From assembly GCF_011683915.1 (NCBI RefSeq), contig NZ_JAAQPH010000006.1:124001-188000 (forward strand): 64,000 bases of DNA, written 5' to 3'. Below, in pieces: positions 19,432 to 27,368 of this stretch. Position 1 is the stretch's first letter; the number at the start of each line of letters is the position of its first letter. A program made the position numbers and the translations under genes. The notes beneath the pieces are model-generated. The model had not been told where the DNA came from. It saw only the letters and a program-made list of their open reading frames with translations, and searched no databases. This stretch comes from Pelagibius litoralis. Lineage in GTDB: Bacteria; Pseudomonadota; Alphaproteobacteria; Kiloniellales; Kiloniellaceae.

Positions 19432-19459
19432 GGGGCGGCCTTAGGCCGCCCCTTTTTTT
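19432..19459 (+). terminator. Rho-independent terminator of the glycerol operon
   Basis: GGGGCGGCC (19432-19440), loop TTA, GGCCGCCCC (19444-19452), then seven T residues (19453-19459). A textbook intrinsic terminator 28 bp after glpV. Confidence 0.92.
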
Positions 19460-19495
19460 GTCTTTGCTAATCTTCATCCGACTCTCGTTTTTCTG

Positions 19496-19525
19496 TGAAC
19501 CATTCCTCCAGTCCCTTCGTAAAGA
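19496..19525 (+). promoter_or_regulatory. RpoE/ECF11-like promoter of the lipoprotein fasciclin gene
   Basis: TGAACC (19496-19501), an 18-bp spacer, then TAAAGA (19520-19525). The alphaproteobacterial RpoE (ECF11) pattern is TGATCC-N18-TAAGA, so the -35 has one mismatch and the -10 one inserted A. The expected transcript would begin about 50 bp before the ATG at 19584. Confidence 0.5.
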
Positions 19526-19583
19526 AAGCTATCGGTCATCGAACCGGTTCAACGAAAACCTAGAAAGAATTTGGAGGACTGTA

Positions 19584-20081
19584 ATGCGTCGTACCCCATT
19601 CGTGGGCCGGCTCATGGTGCTCTGCGCTACCCTTCTGGTAGTTGCAGCTTGCGCATCACGGGGGGCTGAATCCCAAAAAGATATCGTCGATATCGCCGCG
19701 GGCGATGATCGCTTTTCAACCCTGGTAGCGGCGGTTCAGGCTGCGGACCTGGTGGATACCCTGAAGAGTAAGGGGCCCTTCACGGTCTTCGCGCCGACCA
19801 ACGACGCCTTTGCCAAGCTTCCGGCCGGCACCGTTGAGAACCTGCTGAAGCCGGAGAACAAGGACCAGCTTGTTGCGGTGCTGACCTATCACGTTCTCGC
19901 CGGCAAGACGCTGTCCAAGGACATTGCGGGCAAGAAGCTCTCCGTCGCGACGGTTCAGGGTTCGACCGTCGATATTGATGCGACCTCCGGCGTGAAGGTC
20001 GACAACGCCAACGTCATCATCGCCGATATTATGGCTTCGAACGGGGTGATCCACGCAATCGACAGCGTGATTCTGCCGTAG
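19584..20081 (+). CDS. Fasciclin-domain lipoprotein
   Basis: A 165-residue exported protein. The signal peptide ends in a lipobox LVVAAC with Cys23, so it is probably a lipid-anchored envelope protein. One fasciclin (FAS1) domain fills residues about 33-164, with the H1 motif [20 protein letters not shown] and the H2-like end IIADIMASNGVIHAIDSVIL. GGAGG at 19573-19577 supports the ATG; the open frame extends upstream without homology. FAS1 domains mediate adhesion, but bacterial roles are poorly known. A close paralogue lies at 26780-27268. Confidence 0.9.
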   Translation: MRRTPFVGRLMVLCATLLVVAACASRGAESQKDIVDIAAGDDRFSTLVAAVQAADLVDTLKSKGPFTVFAPTNDAFAKLPAGTVENLLKPENKDQLVAVLTYHVLAGKTLSKDIAGKKLSVATVQGSTVDIDATSGVKVDNANVIIADIMASNGVIHAIDSVILP

Positions 20082-20107
20082 CTTCGATCTTACTGACGCA
20101 ACACTGG

Positions 20108-20140
20108 CCGGCGCCCCTTTTTCGGGGCGCCGGTTTGTTT
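20108..20140 (+). terminator. Intrinsic terminator after the fasciclin lipoprotein gene
   Basis: CCGGCGCCCC (20108-20117), loop TTTTTC, GGGGCGCCGG (20124-20133), followed by TTTGTTT. A perfect 10-bp GC stem. It may also serve the convergent gene at 20160-21200 in the other direction, where the loop supplies little U-run. Confidence 0.85.
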
Positions 20141-20159
20141 CCAGTAATGTCCTCGTTGG

Positions 20160-21200
20160 TCAGCGGCCGCTCTGCGCCGTTGCGATAAGCGCGGTCAGCA
20201 CGGCGATATCGGCCGTGTTGCGCGCGGGCAGGCTTTGGTCCTGCAGGAATTGCCGGACCGCGCCGCCAAGATCCTGCGCCGCCGTTGTATAGCCGAGTGC
20301 GGTCAGAAACTCGGAAGTGGAAACCTCCGGGCCACGGCGGATCGGGCTGCCGGCATTGGGGAGGGTGGCCCGGCCGAGTTGACTGCCGCGCTGTGTCATG
20401 GCCGCGCTGTTGGCCAAGGCGCCGCCCTGGGCCGCTGTGCGAACAAAGTGGTCGGCGACGACACGCAGCTCTCCGGCAGTCATGACGAAGGGCGGCAGTG
20501 CCAATTCGGTGGGACCGGCCTCGCAGAGATTGACCGCCCCGCTGTCCGCGCCCTTGCATCCGAAATAAAGAGAGATGGCGTGCGGCCAGTCGGCGCGGTA
20601 GCCGGCCCGCAGAAAGACCGCCGCGCCGCGCGCTTCCTCCGCTTTCAGGGGGGCGTCGTTCCACTGCAGGCCCAGCCAGCCGGTTTTCAGACCGATTGGC
20701 TGACTCAACTCCATAACCGCCCAGTTGTTGGTGAGGTTCGCCAGGCTTATGCCGCCAGCCGGATTGTAGCCCGGTGCAGTTGTGAAGCGGGTGACTTTGG
20801 AGTCGGCGAGAAAACGATCCTTCTGATAAGCGGCAATGAAATGCAGCTCCTGAGGTGTCCACCAGCGGCCCTCACGGCTGGCGTAGAGGCACTGTGCCTG
20901 GGTCAGGACCTGCTGCGGGCCGATCAAAATGCCGTTGCAGAAGCCGCGGCCGGCAAGATTGACCCGCCCGAGCGTACTCCAGGGATACTCATGGGCGTCG
21001 GCGAAGAAGCGGCCCCCGAACGAAGCGGCCGTTCCTTTGGTCGCCGCCGTTTCGGGAGACTGCGCCGGCTCGAACTGTGGGGCCTGCTGCTTGGCAGCAC
21101 AGGCCTGGAGCAGAAGCAGGAAAAGGGCCATCAGGCCGACCTTGGCAAGATGCCCGGCGGCCGGGCTTACGAAAAAGGTGCTTCTGCGGATTGCGGTCAT
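20160..21200 (-). CDS. Trypsin-fold lipoprotein lacking the catalytic triad (pseudoprotease)
   Basis: A 346-residue envelope protein. The signal peptide ends in the lipobox LLLLQAC, so it should be lipidated. The N-terminal barrel clearly follows S1 chymotrypsin-like proteases of the V8/Glu-specific type (FCNGILIGPQQVLTQAQCLY). The His of the usual TAAHC is Gln here (TQAQC), the DWALLEL Asp is Asn (NNWAVMEL), and instead of GDSGxP after the CD/CE motif it reads CEAGPTELALPPF. All three catalytic residues are therefore missing. A C-terminal helical tail of about 100 residues follows. ATG at 21200 has AAAGGGAAA upstream. Confidence 0.72.
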   Translation of the reverse strand: MTAIRRSTFFVSPAAGHLAKVGLMALFLLLLQACAAKQQAPQFEPAQSPETAATKGTAASFGGRFFADAHEYPWSTLGRVNLAGRGFCNGILIGPQQVLTQAQCLYASREGRWWTPQELHFIAAYQKDRFLADSKVTRFTTAPGYNPAGGISLANLTNNWAVMELSQPIGLKTGWLGLQWNDAPLKAEEARGAAVFLRAGYRADWPHAISLYFGCKGADSGAVNLCEAGPTELALPPFVMTAGELRVVADHFVRTAAQGGALANSAAMTQRGSQLGRATLPNAGSPIRRGPEVSTSEFLTALGYTTAAQDLGGAVRQFLQDQSLPARNTADIAVLTALIATAQSGR

Positions 21201-21397
21201 GTGTGTTTCCCTTTTGCATGGCGCGGTAATAAACCCCTCCGGTTTCCGGCGCCCGTCTCCCAGCGGTCTTATAGCCCGCTTCCCCGCTTTCGGCTTGATC
21301 ATTCTGGGGTGGCCGCTCCGTACTTGTGGCCCGGCCTGGGGCGCCGTGGCATACTCCGCGCCGGTCGCTTATATGCAATCCATCCGGAGGCTCTCTC

Positions 21398-21907
21398 ATG
21401 TTTTTGTCGCTGCCACGCCTTGTGACGGCTGTTCTGTTCTCTGCCTTACTCGTTACAACGGCGCAGGCGCAGGATAATTCCCCAGCTGCAACCGGACCGA
21501 GCGGCGGGCCCTTGGCCGGCGTCGCCGTCCTGCAACTGGTGGTCGCGCCGCTGAGTGCAGAAAGTGCCCGTTGCGGCCTGCAGGCCGACCTGGTGAAGGA
21601 GTCGTTTCAGCAGCCCCTGACCACGGAAGGGCTTGGCCTGCAGAAATCCGCCCATGTCCGCATCATCGTGAAGGCAACCACGGTGATCTACACCGAGACC
21701 ACCTGCATATCGAATATCGAGGCCTCGGCAGTGCAGAACACCCGCTATTTCGACCGAAAGACGGGGACGGAGCGAGCAGGGCAGGTTCTGCTCTGGCAGG
21801 AATCCGGCCTTTTCGTCACCGGCGAGCGGGATCATGTCGTGCTGACCAACATCGGTTTTCGCGATCTCGCCCGCTCCTTCATTCGGAAATGGAAGATCGA
21901 TCAGTAA
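21398..21907 (+). CDS. Exported protein of unknown function
   Basis: A 169-residue protein with a signal peptide (LPRLVTAVLFSALLVTTAQAQ, cleaved near residue 24). The mature part begins with a beta-rich stretch (VAVLQLVVAPLSAES) and holds two Cys (RCGLQADL and TTCISNIE) that could form a disulfide. I do not recognise a family. GGAGG at 21386-21390 fixes the ATG; the open frame begins at 21326. It is divergent from the pseudoprotease gene, with 197 bp between their starts. Confidence 0.75.
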   Translation: MFLSLPRLVTAVLFSALLVTTAQAQDNSPAATGPSGGPLAGVAVLQLVVAPLSAESARCGLQADLVKESFQQPLTTEGLGLQKSAHVRIIVKATTVIYTETTCISNIEASAVQNTRYFDRKTGTERAGQVLLWQESGLFVTGERDHVVLTNIGFRDLARSFIRKWKIDQ

Positions 21908-22214
21908 GATAACACCAAAGCGACGATTATATTTGTAAAATACAACCTTGGGATTGTGCTGCGGCGAAATTCGCGATAGGATTTCTATCAAAGCGGTAGT
22001 AGGGCCTGTTGTTCAGGGCTCTCTTCCCCAAGCAAGCTTCCCTTTACCTGCCCCCGCCTCCCTCCCCGGCGGGGGCGTTTCCTTTTGGGGCGGGGCTTTT
22101 AGCGCTCCGGCCAAGCCTGAAGCGTGGAGGTGGCTGCGCAATAGACCTTGCGGCGGCGGGAGACTGCGATAGCCTGATACCCAGATTCTGGGGACCAAGA
22201 AAAGAGCAGCATCC
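21908..22214 (+). other. Intergenic region with one terminator-like hairpin
   Basis: This 307-bp gap has no credible reading frame. GCCCCCGCC (22050-22058) and GGCGGGGGC (22068-22076) form a 9-bp stem followed by GTTTCCTTTT, a plausible terminator of the preceding gene. Short polypyrimidine stretches fill the rest; I see no clear promoter for the following LOG-family gene. Confidence 0.5.
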
Positions 22215-23048
22215 ATGACCGACACGACGGATAACGGCCCGGGAGACAACGGCCCCGGGAAGGCCTATCGCAATCTCGATTTTCTGGAGAGCGCCTCGGC
22301 CCGCGCCCTGCGCATTCTCTCCGAGTACATCGAGCCCAACAGCCGTTTCACCCACTACAAGATCGACGACACGATCATCTTTTTCGGGTCGGCGCGCATT
22401 CTCTCCCGCGAAGAAGCGGAGGCCGGTTTGAAGGCGGTCAAGGCCGAGGGCGGCGACGTGGCACAGGCCGAGCGAAAGCTGGAGATGTCACGCTACTATG
22501 AGGACACCCGCGAACTGGCGCGCCGCCTGACCGAGTGGTCCAAGGGCCTGGAGCAGGAAGACCGGCGCTTCGTGGTCTGCAGCGGCGGGGGGCCGGGCAT
22601 CATGGAGGCGGCCAACCGTGGGGCTTCTGAGGCCAAAGGCCTGAACGTCGGCCTGAACATTTCCCTGCCGATGGAGCAGAACGACAACCCCTACATCAGC
22701 CGTGAGCTGAATTTCGAGTTCCATTACTTCTTCATGCGCAAGTTCTGGTTCGCTTATCTCGCCAAGGCGGTCGTCGTGATGCCCGGTGGGTTCGGGACGC
22801 TGGACGAGCTTTTCGAGCTGCTGACCCTGGTGCAGACCGGCAAGATCCGCAAGCACATGCCGGTCGTTCTCTTCGGCAGCCAGTACTGGTCGGACGTGAT
22901 CAACCTGGAAGCGCTGGAGCGCTATGGGACCATCAATGCCGAGGACCTGGAGCTGTTCTTTCGCACGGACTCGGTGGATGAGGCCTATGACTTCGTCACC
23001 GAGCAACTGCAGTCCTATGCCCTCGATATTCCCGGGCCGCGGCTTTAG
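22215..23048 (+). CDS. LOG/TIGR00730 family nucleotide phosphoribohydrolase
   Basis: A 277-residue cytoplasmic protein of the LOG family (once misnamed lysine decarboxylase). The active-site motifs are present: GGGPGIMEAANRGA and PGGFGTLDELFE, with the usual Arg/Lys preceding in RKFWFAYLAKA. Family members cleave AMP or cytokinin ribotides to base plus ribose 5-phosphate. The N-terminal 60-residue extension (LDFLESASARALRILSEYIE) is typical of the longer type found in proteobacteria. The gene is followed 71 bp later by a rhodanese gene on the same strand. Confidence 0.88.
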   Translation: MTDTTDNGPGDNGPGKAYRNLDFLESASARALRILSEYIEPNSRFTHYKIDDTIIFFGSARILSREEAEAGLKAVKAEGGDVAQAERKLEMSRYYEDTRELARRLTEWSKGLEQEDRRFVVCSGGGPGIMEAANRGASEAKGLNVGLNISLPMEQNDNPYISRELNFEFHYFFMRKFWFAYLAKAVVVMPGGFGTLDELFELLTLVQTGKIRKHMPVVLFGSQYWSDVINLEALERYGTINAEDLELFFRTDSVDEAYDFVTEQLQSYALDIPGPRL

Positions 23049-23119
23049 GTGCCTCTTGTGCCGCGCCGGCCGAGCCATCAATTGAAAGAGATCCACCGTC
23101 AGGGTGAAAGGAGACTGCC

Positions 23120-23515
23120 ATGAGTCTTGCCAAGGGTTTTAAAGACCTGCTTGCCGAAGCCAATGCTGTCATCGATGTCATCTCGGTCCACGACGCGGAA
23201 CAGCTGCTTGAAGCGGCAGATGTCGCTTTCATCGATCTGCGTGAGCGCGAGGAGCTGGCACAGGGCACGATCCCCGGTGCGGCTCATGTGCCGCGCGGCC
23301 TGCTGGAGTTCGTCGCTGATCCGGAAAGCCCGATGCACAATCCGGCCTTCGATCCGGCCAAGCGGCTGGTGGTGTTCTGCGCTTCCGGCGGGCGTTCGAC
23401 CCTGGCTGCCAAGACCCTGCACGACATGGGTTTTCTGAAAGTGACCAATATGGTCGGTGGTTTCCAGGCCTGGGCGGAGGCCGGGGCGCCGGTCGACCCG
23501 CTGCGCGATGTCTAG
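23120..23515 (+). CDS. Rhodanese-like domain protein
   Basis: A 131-residue single rhodanese domain (sulfurtransferase). The active-site loop VVFCASGGRSTLAAKTL contains the nucleophilic Cys near residue 94. Other landmarks are FIDLREREELAQGTIPGAAH and the C-terminal VGGFQAWAEAGAPV. GAAAGGAGA precedes the ATG. The partner molecule is unknown; the loop CASGGRS is common in alphaproteobacterial stand-alone rhodaneses. It may be co-transcribed with the LOG gene. Confidence 0.9.
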   Translation: MSLAKGFKDLLAEANAVIDVISVHDAEQLLEAADVAFIDLREREELAQGTIPGAAHVPRGLLEFVADPESPMHNPAFDPAKRLVVFCASGGRSTLAAKTLHDMGFLKVTNMVGGFQAWAEAGAPVDPLRDV

Positions 23516-23587
23516 GTCCTGTTCGTCTTGGCAGGCGAAATGAGCGCGCTGCCTCCTCACGCCTTTACCGTCTAGGAATCGTCGGCT

Positions 23588-24460
23588 TCAGTTCTCCGGC
23601 TTATAAAAAAGCCATCTAAAGGCCCGGGTGAAGTTGATCGGGAAGGCGGTGGTGTGGTCTATGTCTTCCAGTATTCTGTCCCGAATAATCAAACCCTGAT
23701 GATTGCGGCTCCGCAGCTTGTCGACGAAGGCGATCTGGTCAGCCGTAAGGTCGTTGCGGCTGCTCTGTTCGCGTTCGCCCGTGCCGAAGTAGACGACCGC
23801 CTTCAAGCTTTGATGTTTGGCGGCATAGTCTTCCTCAACCTTGAACATCATTTTCCGGTCGAACCAGAGGGAGGGGCTGGAGATGATATAGTTTTTGAAG
23901 AGTTCCGGGTTTGTAAACAGCACCCAGGCGGCAAAGAGTCCGCCGAAAGAATGACCGGCTAAAGTGCGGCGATCCTGGTCAATGCGGTATTCCCTTTCGA
24001 CAAACGGCATGAGCTGAGAGTCCAGAAAGGCGAGGTAGTCGTCGGCGCCCCCGGTTTCGTGGCCGGTTCGTGCCGTCCAGTCCGCCCAACGGCTCGGCGT
24101 CAGGTCCCGGGTCCGGCTTGCCATCGGCTTCTCGCCGACTGCCCAGGAGATTCCAACCAGGATCGCATCTTCGTAGCGCTTCCAGTTCATCGGTACACGG
24201 GTAGCCCCAGAAGCAACCTGAAATGTATAGGGGCCGTCATTGAGGTATATGACGGGATAGATCTTGTCCTTGTTCGCCGGCGCGTCGTAGTCGCGCGGTG
24301 TTTTTACATAGACCTGATAGCTCCGTCCAAGCGCCTCCGACTCGAGCGTATGTATGGTTGATCGCGGTATCTCGAACCCTTGCGGCGGTGACTCAACGGC
24401 GGCATAGGCATGGGGTAGCGTTAAAGCCGTGAAAAGAATCGAAACAACCAGTTTCAGCAA
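23588..24460 (-). CDS. Exported alpha/beta hydrolase, esterase of the Fes/IroE type
   Basis: A 290-residue protein with a signal peptide (LVVSILFTALTLPHAYA). The fold is that of the putative-esterase (esterase D/IroE) group: YPVIYLNDGPYTF, the nucleophile elbow AGHSFGGLFAAWVL (Ser in GHSFGG) and an H-containing end (DIDHTTAFPINFTRAF). Relatives hydrolyse siderophore esters or other carboxylesters in the periplasm. No siderophore genes are adjacent, so the substrate is open. It converges on the rhodanese gene with 72 bp between. Confidence 0.82.
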   Translation of the reverse strand: MLKLVVSILFTALTLPHAYAAVESPPQGFEIPRSTIHTLESEALGRSYQVYVKTPRDYDAPANKDKIYPVIYLNDGPYTFQVASGATRVPMNWKRYEDAILVGISWAVGEKPMASRTRDLTPSRWADWTARTGHETGGADDYLAFLDSQLMPFVEREYRIDQDRRTLAGHSFGGLFAAWVLFTNPELFKNYIISSPSLWFDRKMMFKVEEDYAAKHQSLKAVVYFGTGEREQSSRNDLTADQIAFVDKLRSRNHQGLIIRDRILEDIDHTTAFPINFTRAFRWLFYKPEN

Positions 24461-24668
24461 CGCGATGGACTCCTGGTTCGTCTTTGGAGATCATGACGCC
24501 CGTCGACCTAACGACGTTGACCGGGTCACCCTCTCTCACAGGTGTTGTTTTTGTTAAAGCTTGTTGTTCTTGCGATTTCGATCAGGCGGGAACAGTCTTC
24601 GCAAAGCAGCCAGTGCATCGTTCGACACTAGCCGGCGCACGCGCGCGTTTTAAGTGAGAATTTGACGT

Positions 24669-24878
24669 TCATTTTTTCAGGTCTTCCACATCCTGTTTCT
24701 TCTTTTTGTTGCTTCCGACGGCGGCACCCAAGGCCACACCCACAGCCATGCCCAGAGCAAGGCCCACTCCGGTATCGCCGAGGGCCGCGCCAAATGCCGA
24801 GCCGAAGCAAACACCAAGAGCCACACCGATCCCCGTGTAATAGGTGACCGGATCACGGGTTTTATCTGGGGTAGCTAT
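24669..24878 (-). CDS. Small glycine-zipper membrane protein, possible AUA start
   Basis: The readable protein is about 69 residues: a short polar start (ATPDKTRDPVTYYTGIG), two glycine-zipper membrane helices with GxxxG spacing, and a KKKK-rich tail. No ATG or GTG precedes it. The open frame could start with TTG at 24911, but that site has no Shine-Dalgarno. A strong AAGGAGA ends 6 nt before an ATA codon at 24878-24876 followed by GCTACC, exactly where an ATG would be expected. Either AUA is used as start or the start codon has mutated. Confidence 0.55.
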   Translation of the reverse strand: MATPDKTRDPVTYYTGIGVALGVCFGSAFGAALGDTGVGLALGMAVGVALGAAVGSNKKKKQDVEDLKK

Positions 24879-25032
24879 TTTGCTTCTCCTTATCTCGACA
24901 ATACGTCGCAACTGTTTGTTTAGGCTGGAATTTCGCGGAGCGACCGCTTCGGCTTCAGGCTACCCTGAAGGTAATGCCGAGGCAGGGATTCGTCGAGATG
25001 GGAATCGGGAGTACCCGCCTTGGCCCTCCTGA

Positions 25033-26481
25033 CTATGCCTGCTTTTTCATTTCCTGATAGCCGGCCAGGGCGCGGTCGCGTGCGGCCTTGTGATCGACCA
25101 TCGGCAAGGGATAGGTCTCGCCCAAGGTAACGCCGGCGGCCGTCAGAACTTCGGCGGGGGCATCCCAAGGTTTGTTGAGAAAGTCGTTCGGCAGCTTTGA
25201 GAGTTCCGGCACCCAGCGCCTGATGTAGTGGCCTTGCGGATCGAATTTCTCGCCCTGGGTGATCGGGTTGAAGATGCGGAAGTAGGGTGAAGCATCGGCA
25301 CCGGAGCCGGCGACCCATTGCCAGCCGGCGGCGTTGTTCGCGAGGTCGGCATCGACCAGCGTATCCCAGAACCAGGCCTCGCCGCGCTGCCAGGGAATCA
25401 GCAGGTGCTTGATCAGGAAGGACGCGGTGATCATGCGTACCCGGTTGTGCATCCAGCCTGTATGCCAGAGTTCGCGCATGCCGGCATCGACGATGGGGTA
25501 GCCTGTGCGCCCCCGGCACCAGGCGGTGAAGGCCTGCTCGTCATCGCGCCAGGGAAAGCTGTCGTACTCAGGCTTCCAAGACTTCTCAGGGAAGTCCGGC
25601 CAGTGATAGATGAGGACATGTGAGAAGTCGCGCCAGGCGAGTTGGCGCAGAAAGGCCATGACGGCGTCTTCACGGACGCTGCCGGTTGCAATGGCGCGCT
25701 GACAGGTCTGCCAGACCTGCCGCGGTGAGATTTCGCCCCAGTGCAGGTGGGGGGAGAGGCGCGAGGTGCCGCTCTCCGCCGGCTGGTCGCGCCGGGTCTT
25801 GTAGGTTTCCGCTGCTTCATCCAGAAACGCGTCGAGACGCTGGCCGGCGCCTTGTTCTCCAGGCGTCCACTGCTTGCGTAGACCGCCTGCCCAGTCCGGT
25901 TTGTCGGGCCGCAGGTTCCAGTCGGCCAGGCTGTCGCCGGCAACGCTGCGCAAACCGTCGACCGATGCGGGAGGCGGTTCCGGCGTCGCCGGCGCCGGTC
26001 CGGCGAGCAGCGCTTTCCAGAACGGGGTGAAGACCTTGTAGGGCCCGCCCTGGCCGTTCTTGATCTCCCAGGGTTCGAACAGCAGGTTCGCGTTGAAGCT
26101 TTCGGCGTCGATGCCCTGGTCGCGCAGGTTGGCTTTCAGGTTCGTGTCCCGCCTGATCGCATGGGCTTCATAGCAGCGGTTCCAAAAGACCGCACTGGCC
26201 CCGGTCTCCTTGGTCAGCGCGCCGATCACCTCGGCGGCTTTGCCGCGGCGCAGGCAGAGCTTCGCACCCAGCACCTCCAGGCCGCGATCCAGCGAGCTCA
26301 GCGATTCGTGCAGCCACCAGCGTGACGCGCCGCCGGGCCTCCAACTGCCGGGCGTTTCGTCGTCGAGAATGTAGACCGGCAGAATTTTGCCGCCGCGCGC
26401 GCAGGCGGCGGCCAGGGCAGGATTGTCGGCAAGGCGCAGGTCCTGACGAAACCAGACGATGCTGATTGAGGGGCTGCTCAT
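25033..26481 (-). CDS. phrB: Deoxyribodipyrimidine photolyase
   Basis: A 482-residue cyclobutane pyrimidine dimer photolyase of class I. The N-terminal antenna-binding domain starts [20 protein letters not shown]. The FAD-binding C-terminal half shows [34 protein letters not shown], the [15 protein letters not shown] segment and [18 protein letters not shown]. It repairs UV dimers using blue light. The upstream region holds a near-perfect RpoE-type promoter. Its C-terminus ends in WVPEL and the [19 protein letters not shown] element, as usual for PhrB. Confidence 0.95.
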   Translation of the reverse strand: MSSPSISIVWFRQDLRLADNPALAAACARGGKILPVYILDDETPGSWRPGGASRWWLHESLSSLDRGLEVLGAKLCLRRGKAAEVIGALTKETGASAVFWNRCYEAHAIRRDTNLKANLRDQGIDAESFNANLLFEPWEIKNGQGGPYKVFTPFWKALLAGPAPATPEPPPASVDGLRSVAGDSLADWNLRPDKPDWAGGLRKQWTPGEQGAGQRLDAFLDEAAETYKTRRDQPAESGTSRLSPHLHWGEISPRQVWQTCQRAIATGSVREDAVMAFLRQLAWRDFSHVLIYHWPDFPEKSWKPEYDSFPWRDDEQAFTAWCRGRTGYPIVDAGMRELWHTGWMHNRVRMITASFLIKHLLIPWQRGEAWFWDTLVDADLANNAAGWQWVAGSGADASPYFRIFNPITQGEKFDPQGHYIRRWVPELSKLPNDFLNKPWDAPAEVLTAAGVTLGETYPLPMVDHKAARDRALAGYQEMKKQA

Positions 26482-26577
26482 CTGTCAGTCATGGGGGAGG
26501 GGGCGCTCCGTGGCAACAGCCTTTGTGATCTTTATGGGGCAACGAAATCCTGCTGTTCTGAAGCCTTGCCGAAGAAC

Positions 26578-26607
26578 TTCTTACGCTGTCGGGGTTTTGT
26601 TGGATCA
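26578..26607 (-). promoter_or_regulatory. RpoE/ECF11-type promoter of the photolyase gene
   Basis: On the minus strand TGATCC (26607-26602) is followed by exactly 18 bases and TAAGAA (26583-26578). This equals the Rhodobacter RpoE (ECF11) consensus TGATCC-N18-TAAGA. It would give a transcript starting about 90 bp before the phrB ATG. In Rhodobacter a photolyase gene belongs to the singlet-oxygen RpoE regulon, which fits. Confidence 0.72.
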
Positions 26608-26779
26608 CCGACAGAATCTTAACTTTTCTTCATCCGATCAGCGGCTTGACGCTGTCGTGCCGCGCCCTAGTTCGCCGATTAAGCGAACGGCAATAAGACC
26701 GACCGAAGCGGTCAGGCTGAAGCGAACAGCCGCTGCCATCGCCTCAGCAAGATTTCCCATTTATGGAGGAGGCACTCTC

Positions 26780-27268
26780 ATGAAGACCCTTTCGCGTGCG
26801 CTTTTCGCGGCTGCTGTTGCAGCGCCCCTGGCTCTTTCGTCCGTTGCCGCAAAGGCCGCCGACATCGTCGATACGGCAGCGTCCGCCGGACAGTTCAACA
26901 CGCTGGTCGCAGCGGTGCAGGCCGCTGGTCTTGTCGAGACGTTGAAAGGCGACGGTCCCTTCACGGTCTTCGCGCCGACCGACGAGGCTTTTGCCAAGCT
27001 GCCCGCCGGTACGGTGGAGGATCTCCTGAAGCCGGAAAACAAGGATCAGCTTGTTGCGATCCTCACCTACCACGTCGTTGCGGGCAAGGTGATGTCCGGT
27101 GACATTGCCGGCAAGATGACCGAGGCGATGACGGTTCAGGGCAGCGAGCTGACCATCGATGCCATGAAGGATGGTGTTCTGGTCGAAGAGGCCAAGGTGA
27201 TCCAGGCCGACATCGAAACGTCGAACGGCGTCATCCACGTGATCGATACGGTTGTCTTGCCTCAATAA
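26780..27268 (+). CDS. Fasciclin-domain exported protein
   Basis: A 162-residue protein with a cleavable signal peptide ([20 protein letters not shown]) and one FAS1 domain (residues about 29-161; [36 protein letters not shown]). It has no lipobox Cys, so it should be free in the periplasm or secreted, unlike its lipoprotein paralogue at 19584-20081. GGAGGAGG at 26764-26771 fixes the ATG; the open frame upstream to 26459 is not coding by homology. It is divergent from phrB. Confidence 0.9.
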   Translation: MKTLSRALFAAAVAAPLALSSVAAKAADIVDTAASAGQFNTLVAAVQAAGLVETLKGDGPFTVFAPTDEAFAKLPAGTVEDLLKPENKDQLVAILTYHVVAGKVMSGDIAGKMTEAMTVQGSELTIDAMKDGVLVEEAKVIQADIETSNGVIHVIDTVVLPQ

Positions 27269-27338
27269 GCTTCCCAGGAAGCCTTGAGGACAGGCATCGA
27301 CCCGCAGCCCGTCGTTCCCCCGCCGGCTGCGGAACAAG

Positions 27339-27367
27339 GCGGCCGCTTCCTGCCCGGAGGCGGCCGC
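27339..27367. terminator. Bidirectional terminator-like hairpin between fasciclin and pdeM genes
   Basis: GCGGCCGCTTCC (27339-27350) and GGAGGCGGCCGC (27356-27367) form a 12-bp stem with one G-T pair and loop TGCCC. It ends two bases before the pdeM stop codon. The U-run is weak (TTCATTT). Each arm contains a NotI-type palindrome, which makes it look like a tandem repeat at first sight. Confidence 0.6.
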
Positions 27368-27368
27368 T

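Noticed and set aside
24920-25519. Minus-strand frame extending beyond the end of the photolyase gene
   Set aside because: It overlaps phrB in a different frame and has no domain features.
26459-26779. Upstream part of the open frame preceding the second fasciclin gene
   Set aside because: It holds promoter-like sequence for the divergent phrB gene, has no homology and ends at a strongly supported ATG with GGAGGAGG.
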